Assembly: GCA_039105265.1 (NCBI GenBank)
Contig: JAPFFF010000016.1
Span: 310,001-374,000 of the forward strand
Length of the DNA stretch: 64,000 nucleotides
Origin: Tritrichomonas musculus
Lineage: Eukaryota > Parabasalia > Tritrichomonadida > Tritrichomonadidae
Direction: 5' to 3'
Shown here: positions 18,393 through 28,488 of the stretch, piece by piece
Numbering within the stretch: position 1 is the stretch's first letter
Layout of the letters: every line of letters begins with the position of its first letter
The notes under the pieces: model-generated
The model's input: only the letters and a program-made list of their open reading frames with translations
The model's database searches: none
What the model was told of the DNA's origin: nothing
Position numbers and translations under genes: made by a program

Positions 18393-21032
18393 ATTCAGCA
18401 TTTACTATTTACATGCAGTTTATAAAAGCGCTTTTTCCAATTGTTGTAATGAAATTTGCAAATAAAATATTTTTTATTTTTTGACGTGAATATAAAAGAA
18501 CATTAAACTCACAACTCTCTGATTTCCCAAGAGTGAAATCATCATGATAATTTAAATAAAGATTGTTATAGAGATCAATTGTATATTTTTTATAATTGTT
18601 TGGCTTGAATATGCCAACTCTTGCTGAGTTTATTTGCATTCAATCAATGTTTAATTCAAAACCTGAAGAAAGCATTTATACCTAATGTTGTATTTTTTGA
18701 ATCTTCTTGAGATTGAATTGATTTTATTGTTTTTTTTTTTTTATCTTTGTATACATTATTTCAGATTGATCATTACGAATTATTTCTTATTGTGAGAGAT
18801 AAAAAATTTTGGAATTAAAATATCTTTTATTGTTGTTTCATATCTGGCAACCAATGCTTCTTTATCTTGATTATTTAACGAACAAATAATTATATCACAT
18901 TCTATAGACAGAATTTTTAAATTCTGAGAATTTATAGAATGTGATATGAAATGATCTAATTTAATGTTCTAGCAAATTTCAGAATAATTCAAATAATTAA
19001 ACATTTAAAACTATATTTTTCACACCATCTGTAGTTATCAAATCTTTTTGAATAGTTTATGAACAGAAACAATTCCTTTGCAACACAATTTATATAAAAT
19101 AGGCTTGAGGCTATCATGTGTAATAGAAAGAAATGATGTTTCTTTAAATGACTTGAATTTTCTGAAATCTCATATATCATTATAATATTAAAAATGAAAG
19201 AAACATAAAATAAAAAAAATGCTTCAAATTTGTGCAATAAAAGAAGAAATGATTTCAAATTGAATTGGTTAAAAAAAAGAATTAAGATTTTAACAGTATA
19301 TTTGAATTACTAGGTTTTTTAAAGCATAAATTGTGATGTGAAATTGATTCGATAATATAATTTATTTAGAATATGATTGAAACTTAACATTTCAGAATCA
19401 AAATGAACACTATACTCACAAAAATGAATCGAGTGCTCTCAAATTAAAAGTGTTAATAACACTTTTTCTCAGCTGAACTTTTTATAATATGATGATGTTT
19501 TATTATTATTTCAACTAGTCTCTTTAGGCTTTGGAATTTGTTGTTACTTGATACTTTGAATTCAAAATGATCGCATATTTCAAACCATAAAAAGAGGAAA
19601 AATAAAAAATTATATTATTATTTCAATTTTATGAACTTCTGAATTTGAATTGTATTGATATCATTTCGCAAATTGATATATAGACTTTATTTCTCCAAAA
19701 TTTAAAAACGTTTTTAATAAATATTAGTTTTTTTATCAATTAGATCAAATATGATATATGGATACAAACAAATGATCACAAACAAATGATCATTTTTAAG
19801 CATTTCTAATGCTTTTTTTTATTTCAAAATGATTCACTGTGATTTTAATTTCATGTAATATTTTATGTGATCAATTCAAAACTTTTATTATGATGTGAAT
19901 TTTTGGTTTCGAGTTATTATTGACAATTATTTTTTTTGCATAATTTGGTATATATATTTATAGATAACTTATATTTCATTAAGAATAGTATTTTATATGA
20001 TATTAGTCTAATATTTTTCAATATATTCTTGTTTTAATATTTGACCACTTATTAACTCAATTATTCTGAGTAATAAATACCTTTAGAATTAATCTTATTC
20101 TTCGATCGATACTGGTTTGTGAAAATTTATATAGTTGCTATATTTTAGTTCTTGTTCTCATATTCATTCAAACCTCATGTTTTTTTATTTTAAGTTGGTC
20201 ATCAAATAATATAAGTCATCAGTTGTTTTACAAAATTTTTTCAAAAATATATAAATAATAACAATCGGCATTGTTTAATATAAAATAAATATAAGATTAT
20301 AAAATAAATTCCTTTTACATCAATATATTTAATAAACAATAGATCAAAAGGGTAATTGATTTGCATTCAAAAAGGGTTTATAACATATATATTTGAATGA
20401 AAAAAAGAAAAAAACGAAATATATATTTGAAAGGTATGGATTTAAATATATTATAATTTGAAAAGAAAATGTCCTAACTGCTTTTTGAAAATATTCTCAA
20501 AAATATTGAATGTAAGGGTCAAATACTTATTCAAAATTCTTTATATTTAAAAAATAAAAAATGGGTGAAGAGATGTATAACTAGGTATTTGTTTAATTAA
20601 TATATAGTTAAATATTATTTATATATTAAAAAGTTTTTTTAAAGTATTTTGTCTAAAGATATTTATAACAAAATTATTCAATGCATACAAATATTGAATT
20701 TGTTTATTTATCACAAATTGAATGGTTTTTAGAGTTATTTTGATAGCTGAGATTTTGGTTAAATAATCTGCTCCTAAAAATTTTATTTTATTTTATCATT
20801 AAAAATTTTTTATTTGAATAACTATATCTTAAAATAAAAAAAGTAAAAATATGAAACAACTAATTAATTAAAATATAAATATATATTTATATTTAATTAA
20901 AAACGCATTATTGATTTTAAATTAAATCAAACAAAAATAAAACCAAAAAATCATATTTAACCATATGAAGTGTTGTTAAATATTAATAACTTCATCAAAA
21001 AATTTTGATGTAATCATTATTTTTATTTAACT
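18393..21032. other. 2.6-kb gene desert
   Basis: No supported gene. Open frames of 60-90 codons occur but are Phe/Ile/Lys-rich translations of AT-rich DNA. A minus-strand stretch near 18409-18470 reads FITTIGKSAFINCM, which resembles a single BspA leucine-rich repeat and may be a gene fragment. A near-palindrome of TTAATTAAAATATAAAT type lies around 20,862-20,900, and a duplicated ACAAACAAATGATC around 19,763-19,791. Confidence 0.5.
18892..18947. repeat. 56-bp palindrome (nested hairpin)
   Basis: The arms ATATCACATTCTATA (18892-18906) and TATAGAATGTGATAT (18933-18947) are perfect inverted repeats. Inside them CAGAATTT (18909-18916) and AAATTCTG (18919-18926) form a second perfect hairpin with a 2-nt loop. 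It could be a fold-back element, a cruciform or an RNA hairpin. No adjacent gene explains it. Confidence 0.85.
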
Positions 21033-21038
21033 TCATTA
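21033..21038 (+). promoter_or_regulatory. Inr-like TCATTA before Myb gene
   Basis: TCATTA fits the trichomonad initiator consensus TCAYTW and ends 7 bp before the ATG at 21046, the usual spacing for T. vaginalis Inr elements. Confidence 0.4.
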
Positions 21039-21045
21039 ATATTTA

Positions 21046-21576
21046 ATGCAAGCAGAAAGGAAATTGCGTTACTACAAAAAGAGCATGATCAAGCATTTCA
21101 CACCAACTGAAGATCAGGTAATCTTATCCCTTGCAAAGCCAGATGGAGAAAATGATTGGTGTAAAATATCAAAATCATTGAAGCACAGAACAGCCCGTCA
21201 ATGCCGTGACAGATGGAACAATTACTTGGACCCAAATTTGAACAGAAATGAATGGACCAATGAAGAAGATGAACTTTTACTAAAGCTTTTCAATGAAAAA
21301 GGGCCACAATGGAGATCATTCACTGTTGTTTTAAATGGAAGGAGTATAAATGATGTTAGAAATAGATGTTTTAAGTTGATCAGGAAAAAAGAAAAGCTTT
21401 TAAGGAATTCCAACAAAAAAAAATCAATTCCAAAGAGTGATGAAGTGAAACTGTTGCCAAGTTCATTCTCAATCCCAAACACAAATCTTGAAATGAATAT
21501 TTTTGATAATGATATTTTATCTAATTTTGAAGGTTTTTCATTCGACACTGATGAATTATTTGAGGCGTTTGAATGA
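21046..21576 (+). CDS. Small R2R3 Myb-like protein
   Basis: 176 residues. Two Myb repeats fill about residues 17-64 and 68-115. Repeat one starts HFTPTEDQ (Phe in place of the first Trp), then NDWCKI and RDRWNNYL. Repeat two has NEWTNEED, PQWRSF and a third core position occupied by Cys/Phe (RNRCFKL). TARQCRDRW is the recognition-helix motif shared with two other Mybs in this window. The tail is short, with a Lys-rich patch (KKEKLLRNSNKKK, possible nuclear signal) and an acidic, Phe-rich end (FDNDILSNFEGFSFDTDELFEAFE) that could be an activation domain (inference). The ATG is preceded by an Inr-like element. Confidence 0.9.
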   Translation: MQAERKLRYYKKSMIKHFTPTEDQVILSLAKPDGENDWCKISKSLKHRTARQCRDRWNNYLDPNLNRNEWTNEEDELLLKLFNEKGPQWRSFTVVLNGRSINDVRNRCFKLIRKKEKLLRNSNKKKSIPKSDEVKLLPSSFSIPNTNLEMNIFDNDILSNFEGFSFDTDELFEAFE

Positions 21577-21811
21577 TCAAATGTAAGAAAAAAGTTAATT
21601 ACTCACTTCTTTTTATTAGAGAAATTTTTTCTCTTCTTTTTTTATAGTTGAAAAAAATTTTACTTTTGTTTTGAGGAAAAAAAAAAGATATAACTTTGGA
21701 TAATGATCAAAAGGAAAAAACACGGATAAAATAATTTGTTTTTTCTTCTCTAAAAGTCTTTTGGTCTAAATTAGTATAGATAAAAAAATATTATCTTTTC
21801 ATGAATAATTT

Positions 21812-23743
21812 TTAACTATAATCAAGATTAAGTTGTCTTTCAACAAGTGTGTAAAAAGCGCCATTTTTGCTGAGTAATTCTTCTCGTGTTCCAAATTCGA
21901 CAATTTCGCCTTCATCAAATACGTATATCATGCTTGCTGAAGTGATTGTTCCAAGTCTGTGAGCAATAATAGCGCAAGTTCTCCCTACCATAGCTGCATC
22001 AAGAGCGGTTTGTACTTGGCTCTCGCTTTCAGCGTCTAGAGCTGATGTTGCCTCATCTGTAATTAGTACGATCGGATCTCGGATCAAAGCTCTTGCAATA
22101 GCGATTCTTTGTTTTTGTCCGCCGCTTAATAAGGTTCCTTTTTCGCCTACAAATGTATCAATTTTCGAGGGAAGTTCATTTATAAAATCTTTGCATTTTG
22201 AAATTTCAAGATATCGACCAATTAAGTTGTCAATTCCCTCAATCTCTTTATCAAGGCCATAAACAACGTTTTCACGGATTGTCATTGAAAAAAGGCATGG
22301 ATCTTGTTGCACAACACTGATTACACGATGGATCCAACGGGGATCTAGTTTCTTGATGTCTATTCCATCGAGAAGGATCTGTCCAGATGATACATCATAA
22401 AAACGTAAAATCAATTGCAAAATGGTCGATTTTCCACTTCCACTGTGCCCAACGAAAGCTGTTATTTCGCCTGGTGATATGGTAAAGGACACATTTTTCA
22501 ACACCCAGCAGTCTCTGGTTGGATATTTGAACCAAACATCACGAAATTCTATCCGACCAGAAAAGCTCTGAATTTCCTTCCCTCTAGAAAAAGGAACTGA
22601 ATTTGGCTCATCGATTATTTCAAACATCCTATCGGCGGATTCTAAGAAACGTTCATCTTTCGAGAAGCTGTTAAAAAGTGAACTTATTTGATGTGCTAAA
22701 TTGAATGCTTCTGCCGATAGAGTAAACAAAAAGCCAGGCGTCAATTTCCCTTTCATAACAAAAAAGCTTCCAATATTCAAAAAGACGCATAATGCGCCAC
22801 CACTAATTACAGAGGATATTTGGCTAGCAGAGCCAAAATAAAAATTTGAAATTGACTCGTGAGTAAAATAAATGTCACATTCCCTTTTAAATCTTTTTAA
22901 TTCATGTTTTTGGCAATTAAATGAAAAAACAGTCCGTATATTGGAGATAACTTCGCTAGCGATCGTTGTTGAATTGCTCTCAGCTTTGTGGCTCGCTTTG
23001 TACTGCTTCTTTGCGTATTTTGAAAAAACATGAGTCAGATGAGATTGGATAAAAGTTAAAATAATGGCAAATATTGTAAGTTTCCACTCAATTGTAATAC
23101 AGAAAATGAAGCTCGATATAATGTTTCCAATTAAAGTTATCTGTTTTGACTTGAGATATGAAAATAATCTTTCAGCTTTTTTAACATCATTCTCAAGAAC
23201 AGTATTCAGCTCGCCAAAACTGTGTTGATCGAAGAATTCAACATCTTTCATCATCATTGATTTGAAAAGCATTCTGTGCATTTTGATTTTAATTAATGAA
23301 TTTATTTCATTCCACAAAAAGCGTGAAAGAGAGTATAAGAATCCATTAAAAATAGCAATAAGAAACTGATAGAATGAGTATTTGATAATAAGTTGAAGTC
23401 CGTTCTCTTTTTTAATGCTATCAATAAATAAGGCAAGTGATATAGTTGTTCCAACATTAAATAATCCATTCAAAAAAGATGGAATAAAAACTAAAAAGTA
23501 TATTGGCCTACGATAAAAAAACCAATAAACTTTGTGGAGATAAGGTATATATTTCCGCTTTTTCGAATTTGATTCTTGAGTTAATAAAGTATCATGACTG
23601 TTATCGGTCAAAAGAAAGTTTTCTTGTTGATTCTTTTCAATATTTTTTTTATGTCCTTTGTGTTTCCCCATTTCATTTTTGAAATACGATATTTGATCGA
23701 TGTACAGAAATTTGTGTTTTTTGAATTGAATTCGATAGAGCAT
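21812..23743 (-). CDS. ABC half-transporter, ABCB (MDR/TAP) type
   Basis: 643 residues. A charged N-terminal extension (a second ATG, MGKHKGHKKN, lies at residue 25) is followed by a six-helix exporter domain at about 75-365, then a nucleotide-binding domain at about 395-640. Motifs are Walker A GHSGSGKST at 432-440, Q-loop VVQQDP, signature LLSGGQKQR at about 538, Walker B VLITDEATSALD at about 558 and the switch His in AIIAHRLGT. All catalytic residues are present. As a half-transporter it must dimerise. ABCB proteins of this layout export hydrophobic compounds, lipids or peptides (established), but the substrate and membrane here are unknown. The gene is followed closely upstream (157 bp) by the coiled-coil gene on the same strand. 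Confidence 0.92.
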   Translation of the reverse strand: MLYRIQFKKHKFLYIDQISYFKNEMGKHKGHKKNIEKNQQENFLLTDNSHDTLLTQESNSKKRKYIPYLHKVYWFFYRRPIYFLVFIPSFLNGLFNVGTTISLALFIDSIKKENGLQLIIKYSFYQFLIAIFNGFLYSLSRFLWNEINSLIKIKMHRMLFKSMMMKDVEFFDQHSFGELNTVLENDVKKAERLFSYLKSKQITLIGNIISSFIFCITIEWKLTIFAIILTFIQSHLTHVFSKYAKKQYKASHKAESNSTTIASEVISNIRTVFSFNCQKHELKRFKRECDIYFTHESISNFYFGSASQISSVISGGALCVFLNIGSFFVMKGKLTPGFLFTLSAEAFNLAHQISSLFNSFSKDERFLESADRMFEIIDEPNSVPFSRGKEIQSFSGRIEFRDVWFKYPTRDCWVLKNVSFTISPGEITAFVGHSGSGKSTILQLILRFYDVSSGQILLDGIDIKKLDPRWIHRVISVVQQDPCLFSMTIRENVVYGLDKEIEGIDNLIGRYLEISKCKDFINELPSKIDTFVGEKGTLLSGGQKQRIAIARALIRDPIVLITDEATSALDAESESQVQTALDAAMVGRTCAIIAHRLGTITSASMIYVFDEGEIVEFGTREELLSKNGAFYTLVERQLNLDYS

Positions 23744-23899
23744 TGAATATAAATTTCAGAAGATGCTCTAAAATAAAAAAAAAAACATGGTTAACTTCAT
23801 AAAAAATAGATTATTAATAAAAATTTTGATAATATATTATCTGTTTTATTAAAAATAAGGCAAAAAAATAAAATTTTTGAACATGAACACTAGAAAAAA

Positions 23900-26800
23900 T
23901 TACACGTTAACATTTAATGAAGGAATAGCAATTTCCATAAAACTTTTAAGTACTCCGTCAGAATCTTTGATCTGTGACTTGAGATTTTGGTTCTCTTCTG
24001 TAATTTCTGCAATAGCTGTTTTAACTTTGTTGATGGCATCTTTTCGAGATTCGAGAATTGTTGATAGTTTTTCAATCTGTTTCTGTAATTCAGTTGCTTC
24101 ATTTGTTTTATTTGTTAATTCTTCACGAGAAGTTGCAAGTTCTTGATTTAGTTGTGATAATTGTGCGTCATTTTCTGTTTTAGTATTATTTAGAGTAGTG
24201 ATATTTTCTTCAAGTTTTTGCTTTTCATCTTTCTTCACATTAATTTCATTGTTTGTTTTATCAAGTTCTTCGTTTTTCTCTTTAATCTCTGTATTAGCAT
24301 TTTCGATTGACGAGTTAAGTTCAGAAAGCTGTCTCTTTGAATGATTAAGATTGGTTGTAAGTTCGGAAAGAGTATTTAAGAACTCTTGATTTTCTGCTTT
24401 TTTAGATTCAATTTCAGAATTAAGTTTTTCTGTTTCTGAATTTAAGTTATTAATTTGATCTTCGCGCTCTGTCTTTGATAATGAAAGGCCTTTCATCATC
24501 TCGTCAAGACTGCTTTTTTCATAATTTTTCTCGTTGATTGTAGATTCTAATTTTGCGATTATATCTTTAAGATTGGCGACTTCATTGTTCTTTTCTTCGT
24601 TTTGTTTGGTTATTAAATCAAGCTCGTTTTTCTTTGTTGAACTTTCGTTGTTCAAATCGTTTATTTGATTTTGAAGATTTTGATTTTGCTCATTGGCAGA
24701 CTGTAAAGAATTATTAAGACCGTTTATTTCTTCAGATTTCTCAGCTATTAATTTATCATTTTCTTCGATATTTGATTTAACAGTATTTATGTCGCTTTCG
24801 AGTTTTGTTTTTTCATTTATTTTATTCTCAAGCTCATTCTTTCTATCATTCAAATTCTTTTCAAGTTCATCTTTTTGTGTGATTATTTGGCCGAGCTCTT
24901 CATCAGCTTTTCTGTGATTTTCTTCTGTTTGGGCGAGGCAATCTGATGTTATTTGTACAACTTTTTTGTGTTGCTCTATTTCAGTGGTTTTAGCCTTAAT
25001 TGATTCGCTGAGTTGTGATGTTTTTGTTGTATATTCAAGGCTCTTTTGTTTATCTGCTTCTAATTCATCTGTTAATGATTTAACTTTAGCTTCAAGTGAA
25101 TTTTTTTCTTCTTCTTTTGTACTAGCTTCACTTTTCGCGCTTGCTAGATCAATTTCCAATTTATCCAATAGAGAAGTTTTATCGAGTATTTCATTTTGAA
25201 GTCTTTGTATGTCATTGTTGATTGAATTGAGCGATTCTTGTTTCTCGGTGAGTGAATTTGATTTTTCGCTATGATCTGTTTGGACAGATTGAAGTTTGCT
25301 AGAATTTTCTGTGATTTGGTTTTCGATGTTTGCAAGATCACTTGTAATGGTTTCGAGTTTATTTGATATTGTTGTTAATTCATCATTGAGCGAAGTATTT
25401 TTTTCTTTTTTCAGATTTAATTCATCATTTTTAGAATTAAATTCGTTGTTTATTGTTTCAAGTTTTCCTGTAACTTCATCGATATTTTTCTGTATTTCAT
25501 CAGATTCCTGTGTTGCTTTTTCAAGATCTGATGTTTTTTCAGAGATTTGATTTTGGAGACCGTTTAAATTTTGAGTTAAATTTTCTTTTTCACTTTCCTT
25601 TGCTTGCAATATTTGAGTTAGCTCGTTTAACTTGTTTTCAAGATTATTTTTATTTTCTGTTTTTTCATTTATTTCATTTGTTGTTGCTTTAATCATTTCA
25701 TCTTTATTGTTTACCTCGTCATTCAATGAGTCAATCGACTTTTTCAATGACTCACAATTTGTATTGAGTGTTTCGTATTGTGACTTACATTCTTCCAGAC
25801 GTTTTTCAACCTCTTCAAGAGTTGTTTGACGTTCAACAAGTGTTTTTTCTTTCTCAGCAATGTCGTTTTGTAACTGGCTCAAATCTGATGATTTCTGATT
25901 TGTATCATTTTCGATATTAGTAAGCGAATTTGTCAATTCTTCATTTTTAGCAGAAAGGGAAGTTAGTTCACTTGAGAGTCTATCGTTCTCTGCATTTGTT
26001 TGGTTGATTTTTTCGGTAAGAGCTTCAATTTGTGAATTAATTGAATTTATTTGGTCTGTTAAATTGACTAGGTCTGTTTGAACTTCCGCTGATCTTGAAT
26101 TGAGAGCATTAAACGTCACTTGCTTTTGAGATAGTGAACTTTCTTTCTCTGATCGATCAGATTCTAATTTTTTGAGATTTTCTGTTTTTTCGTCGATTTC
26201 TGTTGTGATGCTACTCAATTTTGAAGTCAAATCGTCATTAGCTGCAGTTTTCTCAATTATGTCTTTTTCTAGTTTTTCATTAGATTTAACTTTTTCTTCA
26301 AGATTTTGTGTTAATTGTTCAATTTTGCCGTTAAGGTCAACATATTGGACACATATTTCGTTATGCTTATTTGAAGCCTCATTTAATTTGGCTGTTGCTT
26401 CTTCTATTTGTTGGTTGATCTGGTCTACCTCTGAATTTTTAGATTCAATTTCACCTTCAAGGCGAATTTTCTCTGTTTCCTTGGTTTCATGGGTATTTGT
26501 TAGCGTTGTTATTTCGGATGTAAGCGATTCTATTTTGTTTGTGAGATTTATTAATGTTTGATCCATTTCCTCAATTTTATTTTTCTTTTGGGTCTCGATA
26601 TCTTTTTTCTCATTAATTTCGATATTTAATTTTGAGAGTTTTTCTTGTCTTTCGGAAATTTCTGATTCTATTGATTCTAACTTTTGCTTAATTTCTTCGT
26701 CATTGTTCTGTACTTGTAATAATTCAGCCATTAATTTTCTTCTTTTGTCAAGGGATTGGCATAGCTTCTCATTCAATAGTTGATAAATTTGAATTTCTTT

Positions 26801-27598
26801 TGCTTTTTGATTTATACCTTGTTTAATCGAATTTATTTCTAATTGTTTCTGATTATTTGCAATATTAAGTTCTTCTTTGAGTTTATCAACTTCTTTTTTC
26901 AAGCCAGCTACTTCCTTTGTGTAGCATTGAATTGTCATATGATTTGCTTCTTCTAGCATTCGGATTTTCTCAATTTTTAGTAGAGCTTCTTCTTGGGCAG
27001 CTACTAATTGGGTATGAAGTTGTTGAACTTGTACTGTAGCTTTACTTGAAAGAGCTTTATTTGCTTTTGAAAGTGAATCATTTTGAATCTCTAGATTTCT
27101 GATTTTATTTTTTAATTCTGTATTACGATCTTTTTCATCATCAAATGCAAGTTTGGCATCAACCATTTTTTCTTCTGCTTTAACTCGAACTAAATTCTCG
27201 TTTGTAAGTTCTTCTCTTGCTTCTGCTAAAGATTTTTTAAGATCTTTAATTTGTTCAGATTCATTGGATTTTACTTGATCGAGTTCAACTTTATAATTGG
27301 ATGATTGTTCAAAAAGTATTTGAAAGGCAGGATTTGAAAAAATATCTCTATCTAAATTATCTGATTGAGCCGATGATCGAAGATTTTGGATATTATCTGG
27401 TTGAATAAGATCAGAAACTTGTTGTATGTATGTTAAAACACTGAGGTAAAAAATGGGAGAAAAATTATCTGCAAATAAAGCTTTAGCATATTTTCCTAAT
27501 TGTTCAGGTTGCGCATTTGGATCAGAATTAAGAACTGTTTGTGATTCAACAAAGAAAGTGCGAATTCTCTGGATTGCGTTTGAAAAAGAGCTATCCAT
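23900..27598 (-). CDS. Giant coiled-coil protein, unassigned
   Basis: 1232 residues. After a globular N-terminal part of about 85 residues (MDSSFSNAIQRIRTFFVES...FADNFSPIFYLSVLTYIQQVSDLI), the rest to about 1215 is an almost uninterrupted coiled coil rich in Asn, Glu, Lys, Ser and Leu, with recurring LNSEIE / LTNEIN / KLESDI heptads. Composition resembles trichomonad proteins annotated as viral A-type inclusion-like, golgin-like or centromere-like, but no sequence motif fixes a role. The N-terminal block could be the targeting or binding part. No transmembrane anchor is seen. Likely a cytoskeletal or tethering protein (inference). Confidence 0.85.
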   Translation of the reverse strand: MDSSFSNAIQRIRTFFVESQTVLNSDPNAQPEQLGKYAKALFADNFSPIFYLSVLTYIQQVSDLIQPDNIQNLRSSAQSDNLDRDIFSNPAFQILFEQSSNYKVELDQVKSNESEQIKDLKKSLAEAREELTNENLVRVKAEEKMVDAKLAFDDEKDRNTELKNKIRNLEIQNDSLSKANKALSSKATVQVQQLHTQLVAAQEEALLKIEKIRMLEEANHMTIQCYTKEVAGLKKEVDKLKEELNIANNQKQLEINSIKQGINQKAKEIQIYQLLNEKLCQSLDKRRKLMAELLQVQNNDEEIKQKLESIESEISERQEKLSKLNIEINEKKDIETQKKNKIEEMDQTLINLTNKIESLTSEITTLTNTHETKETEKIRLEGEIESKNSEVDQINQQIEEATAKLNEASNKHNEICVQYVDLNGKIEQLTQNLEEKVKSNEKLEKDIIEKTAANDDLTSKLSSITTEIDEKTENLKKLESDRSEKESSLSQKQVTFNALNSRSAEVQTDLVNLTDQINSINSQIEALTEKINQTNAENDRLSSELTSLSAKNEELTNSLTNIENDTNQKSSDLSQLQNDIAEKEKTLVERQTTLEEVEKRLEECKSQYETLNTNCESLKKSIDSLNDEVNNKDEMIKATTNEINEKTENKNNLENKLNELTQILQAKESEKENLTQNLNGLQNQISEKTSDLEKATQESDEIQKNIDEVTGKLETINNEFNSKNDELNLKKEKNTSLNDELTTISNKLETITSDLANIENQITENSSKLQSVQTDHSEKSNSLTEKQESLNSINNDIQRLQNEILDKTSLLDKLEIDLASAKSEASTKEEEKNSLEAKVKSLTDELEADKQKSLEYTTKTSQLSESIKAKTTEIEQHKKVVQITSDCLAQTEENHRKADEELGQIITQKDELEKNLNDRKNELENKINEKTKLESDINTVKSNIEENDKLIAEKSEEINGLNNSLQSANEQNQNLQNQINDLNNESSTKKNELDLITKQNEEKNNEVANLKDIIAKLESTINEKNYEKSSLDEMMKGLSLSKTEREDQINNLNSETEKLNSEIESKKAENQEFLNTLSELTTNLNHSKRQLSELNSSIENANTEIKEKNEELDKTNNEINVKKDEKQKLEENITTLNNTKTENDAQLSQLNQELATSREELTNKTNEATELQKQIEKLSTILESRKDAINKVKTAIAEITEENQNLKSQIKDSDGVLKSFMEIAIPSLNVNV

Positions 27599-28488
27599 TT
27601 AAAGTTTTAATTGAATTAAGAAAATTTTGTTTGTTTGAATGTTTAAAAAAGCAATAACTCATTTCACACATTAAATAAAGTTTTTTTTTGAAAATGAATA
27701 TATTTAACAAAAAGATATTTAAATTTATTATTTTATTATTTGTTTATTGATTAATAATTCTATAATTATACATTTTTATATAAATTTTATTGGTATAATT
27801 AAATTTTTATAGATATGAATTTTAAATCAATTTAAAAAAATTGAAATACCACTTATGAAATTATAAAACTATAATTCTGTTTCTTTTTTGTCATTAATTG
27901 TTTCTATATAGATAGATAATTATTATCTTGAAATATTATGGTTTATCTTTATTTTAAAAAAATTGTGAAGTTTTCAATATTTAAATAAATAGACAATACG
28001 ACTCTGAATTAAATGAGCGATCGTTTAAAATTTTGAGTGTATGTATAATTTTCATAAAAAGAAATATTCTTCAATTATTATTCTCTTTTATAGCAAAATA
28101 TCAAAGATATAGATATAAAAGGATAGCCTAGCACATTTGTTAATATGTGATATTGCTGAATAAGTTTTTAATGTAAATGGATATTTTTGCATGAAAAAAA
28201 ATTCTTACAACGTCATAAATCTTTTCCATTATTAATAATGGTTAGTATTAAATGTATAGCACTTTTTAATATGCAAGAATGTATAGTCAAAATGCATGAA
28301 TATGATTCGAAAAAATCAGTTAAGTAAATTTAGTTAACAAATGATAAATAACGAATAAACTTTAAATTAAAGATTTTTTTATTAACATTTAGTATACTTG
28401 ATTAAAAGCAAAGCATAATTAATATATTAATCAATTGCTGAGAGAATTGGCATTAAAGAAAGAAAAAAAGTTGTTTATAAAGTAATAT
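27599..28488. other. Intergenic, no gene seen
   Basis: AT-rich DNA between two minus-strand genes. It holds the promoter of the coiled-coil gene and the 3' flank of the eIF3c gene. The frames are closed. Confidence 0.6.

Noticed and set aside
18989-19258. 89-codon minus-strand open frame rich in Phe, Leu and Ser
   Set aside because: It is a translation of AT-rich spacer with no motif, and its hydrophobicity follows from base composition.
23900-27598. Plus-strand Phe/Ser-rich frames of 60-130 codons across the coiled-coil gene
   Set aside because: They are antisense shadows of Glu/Lys/Asn-rich coding sequence.
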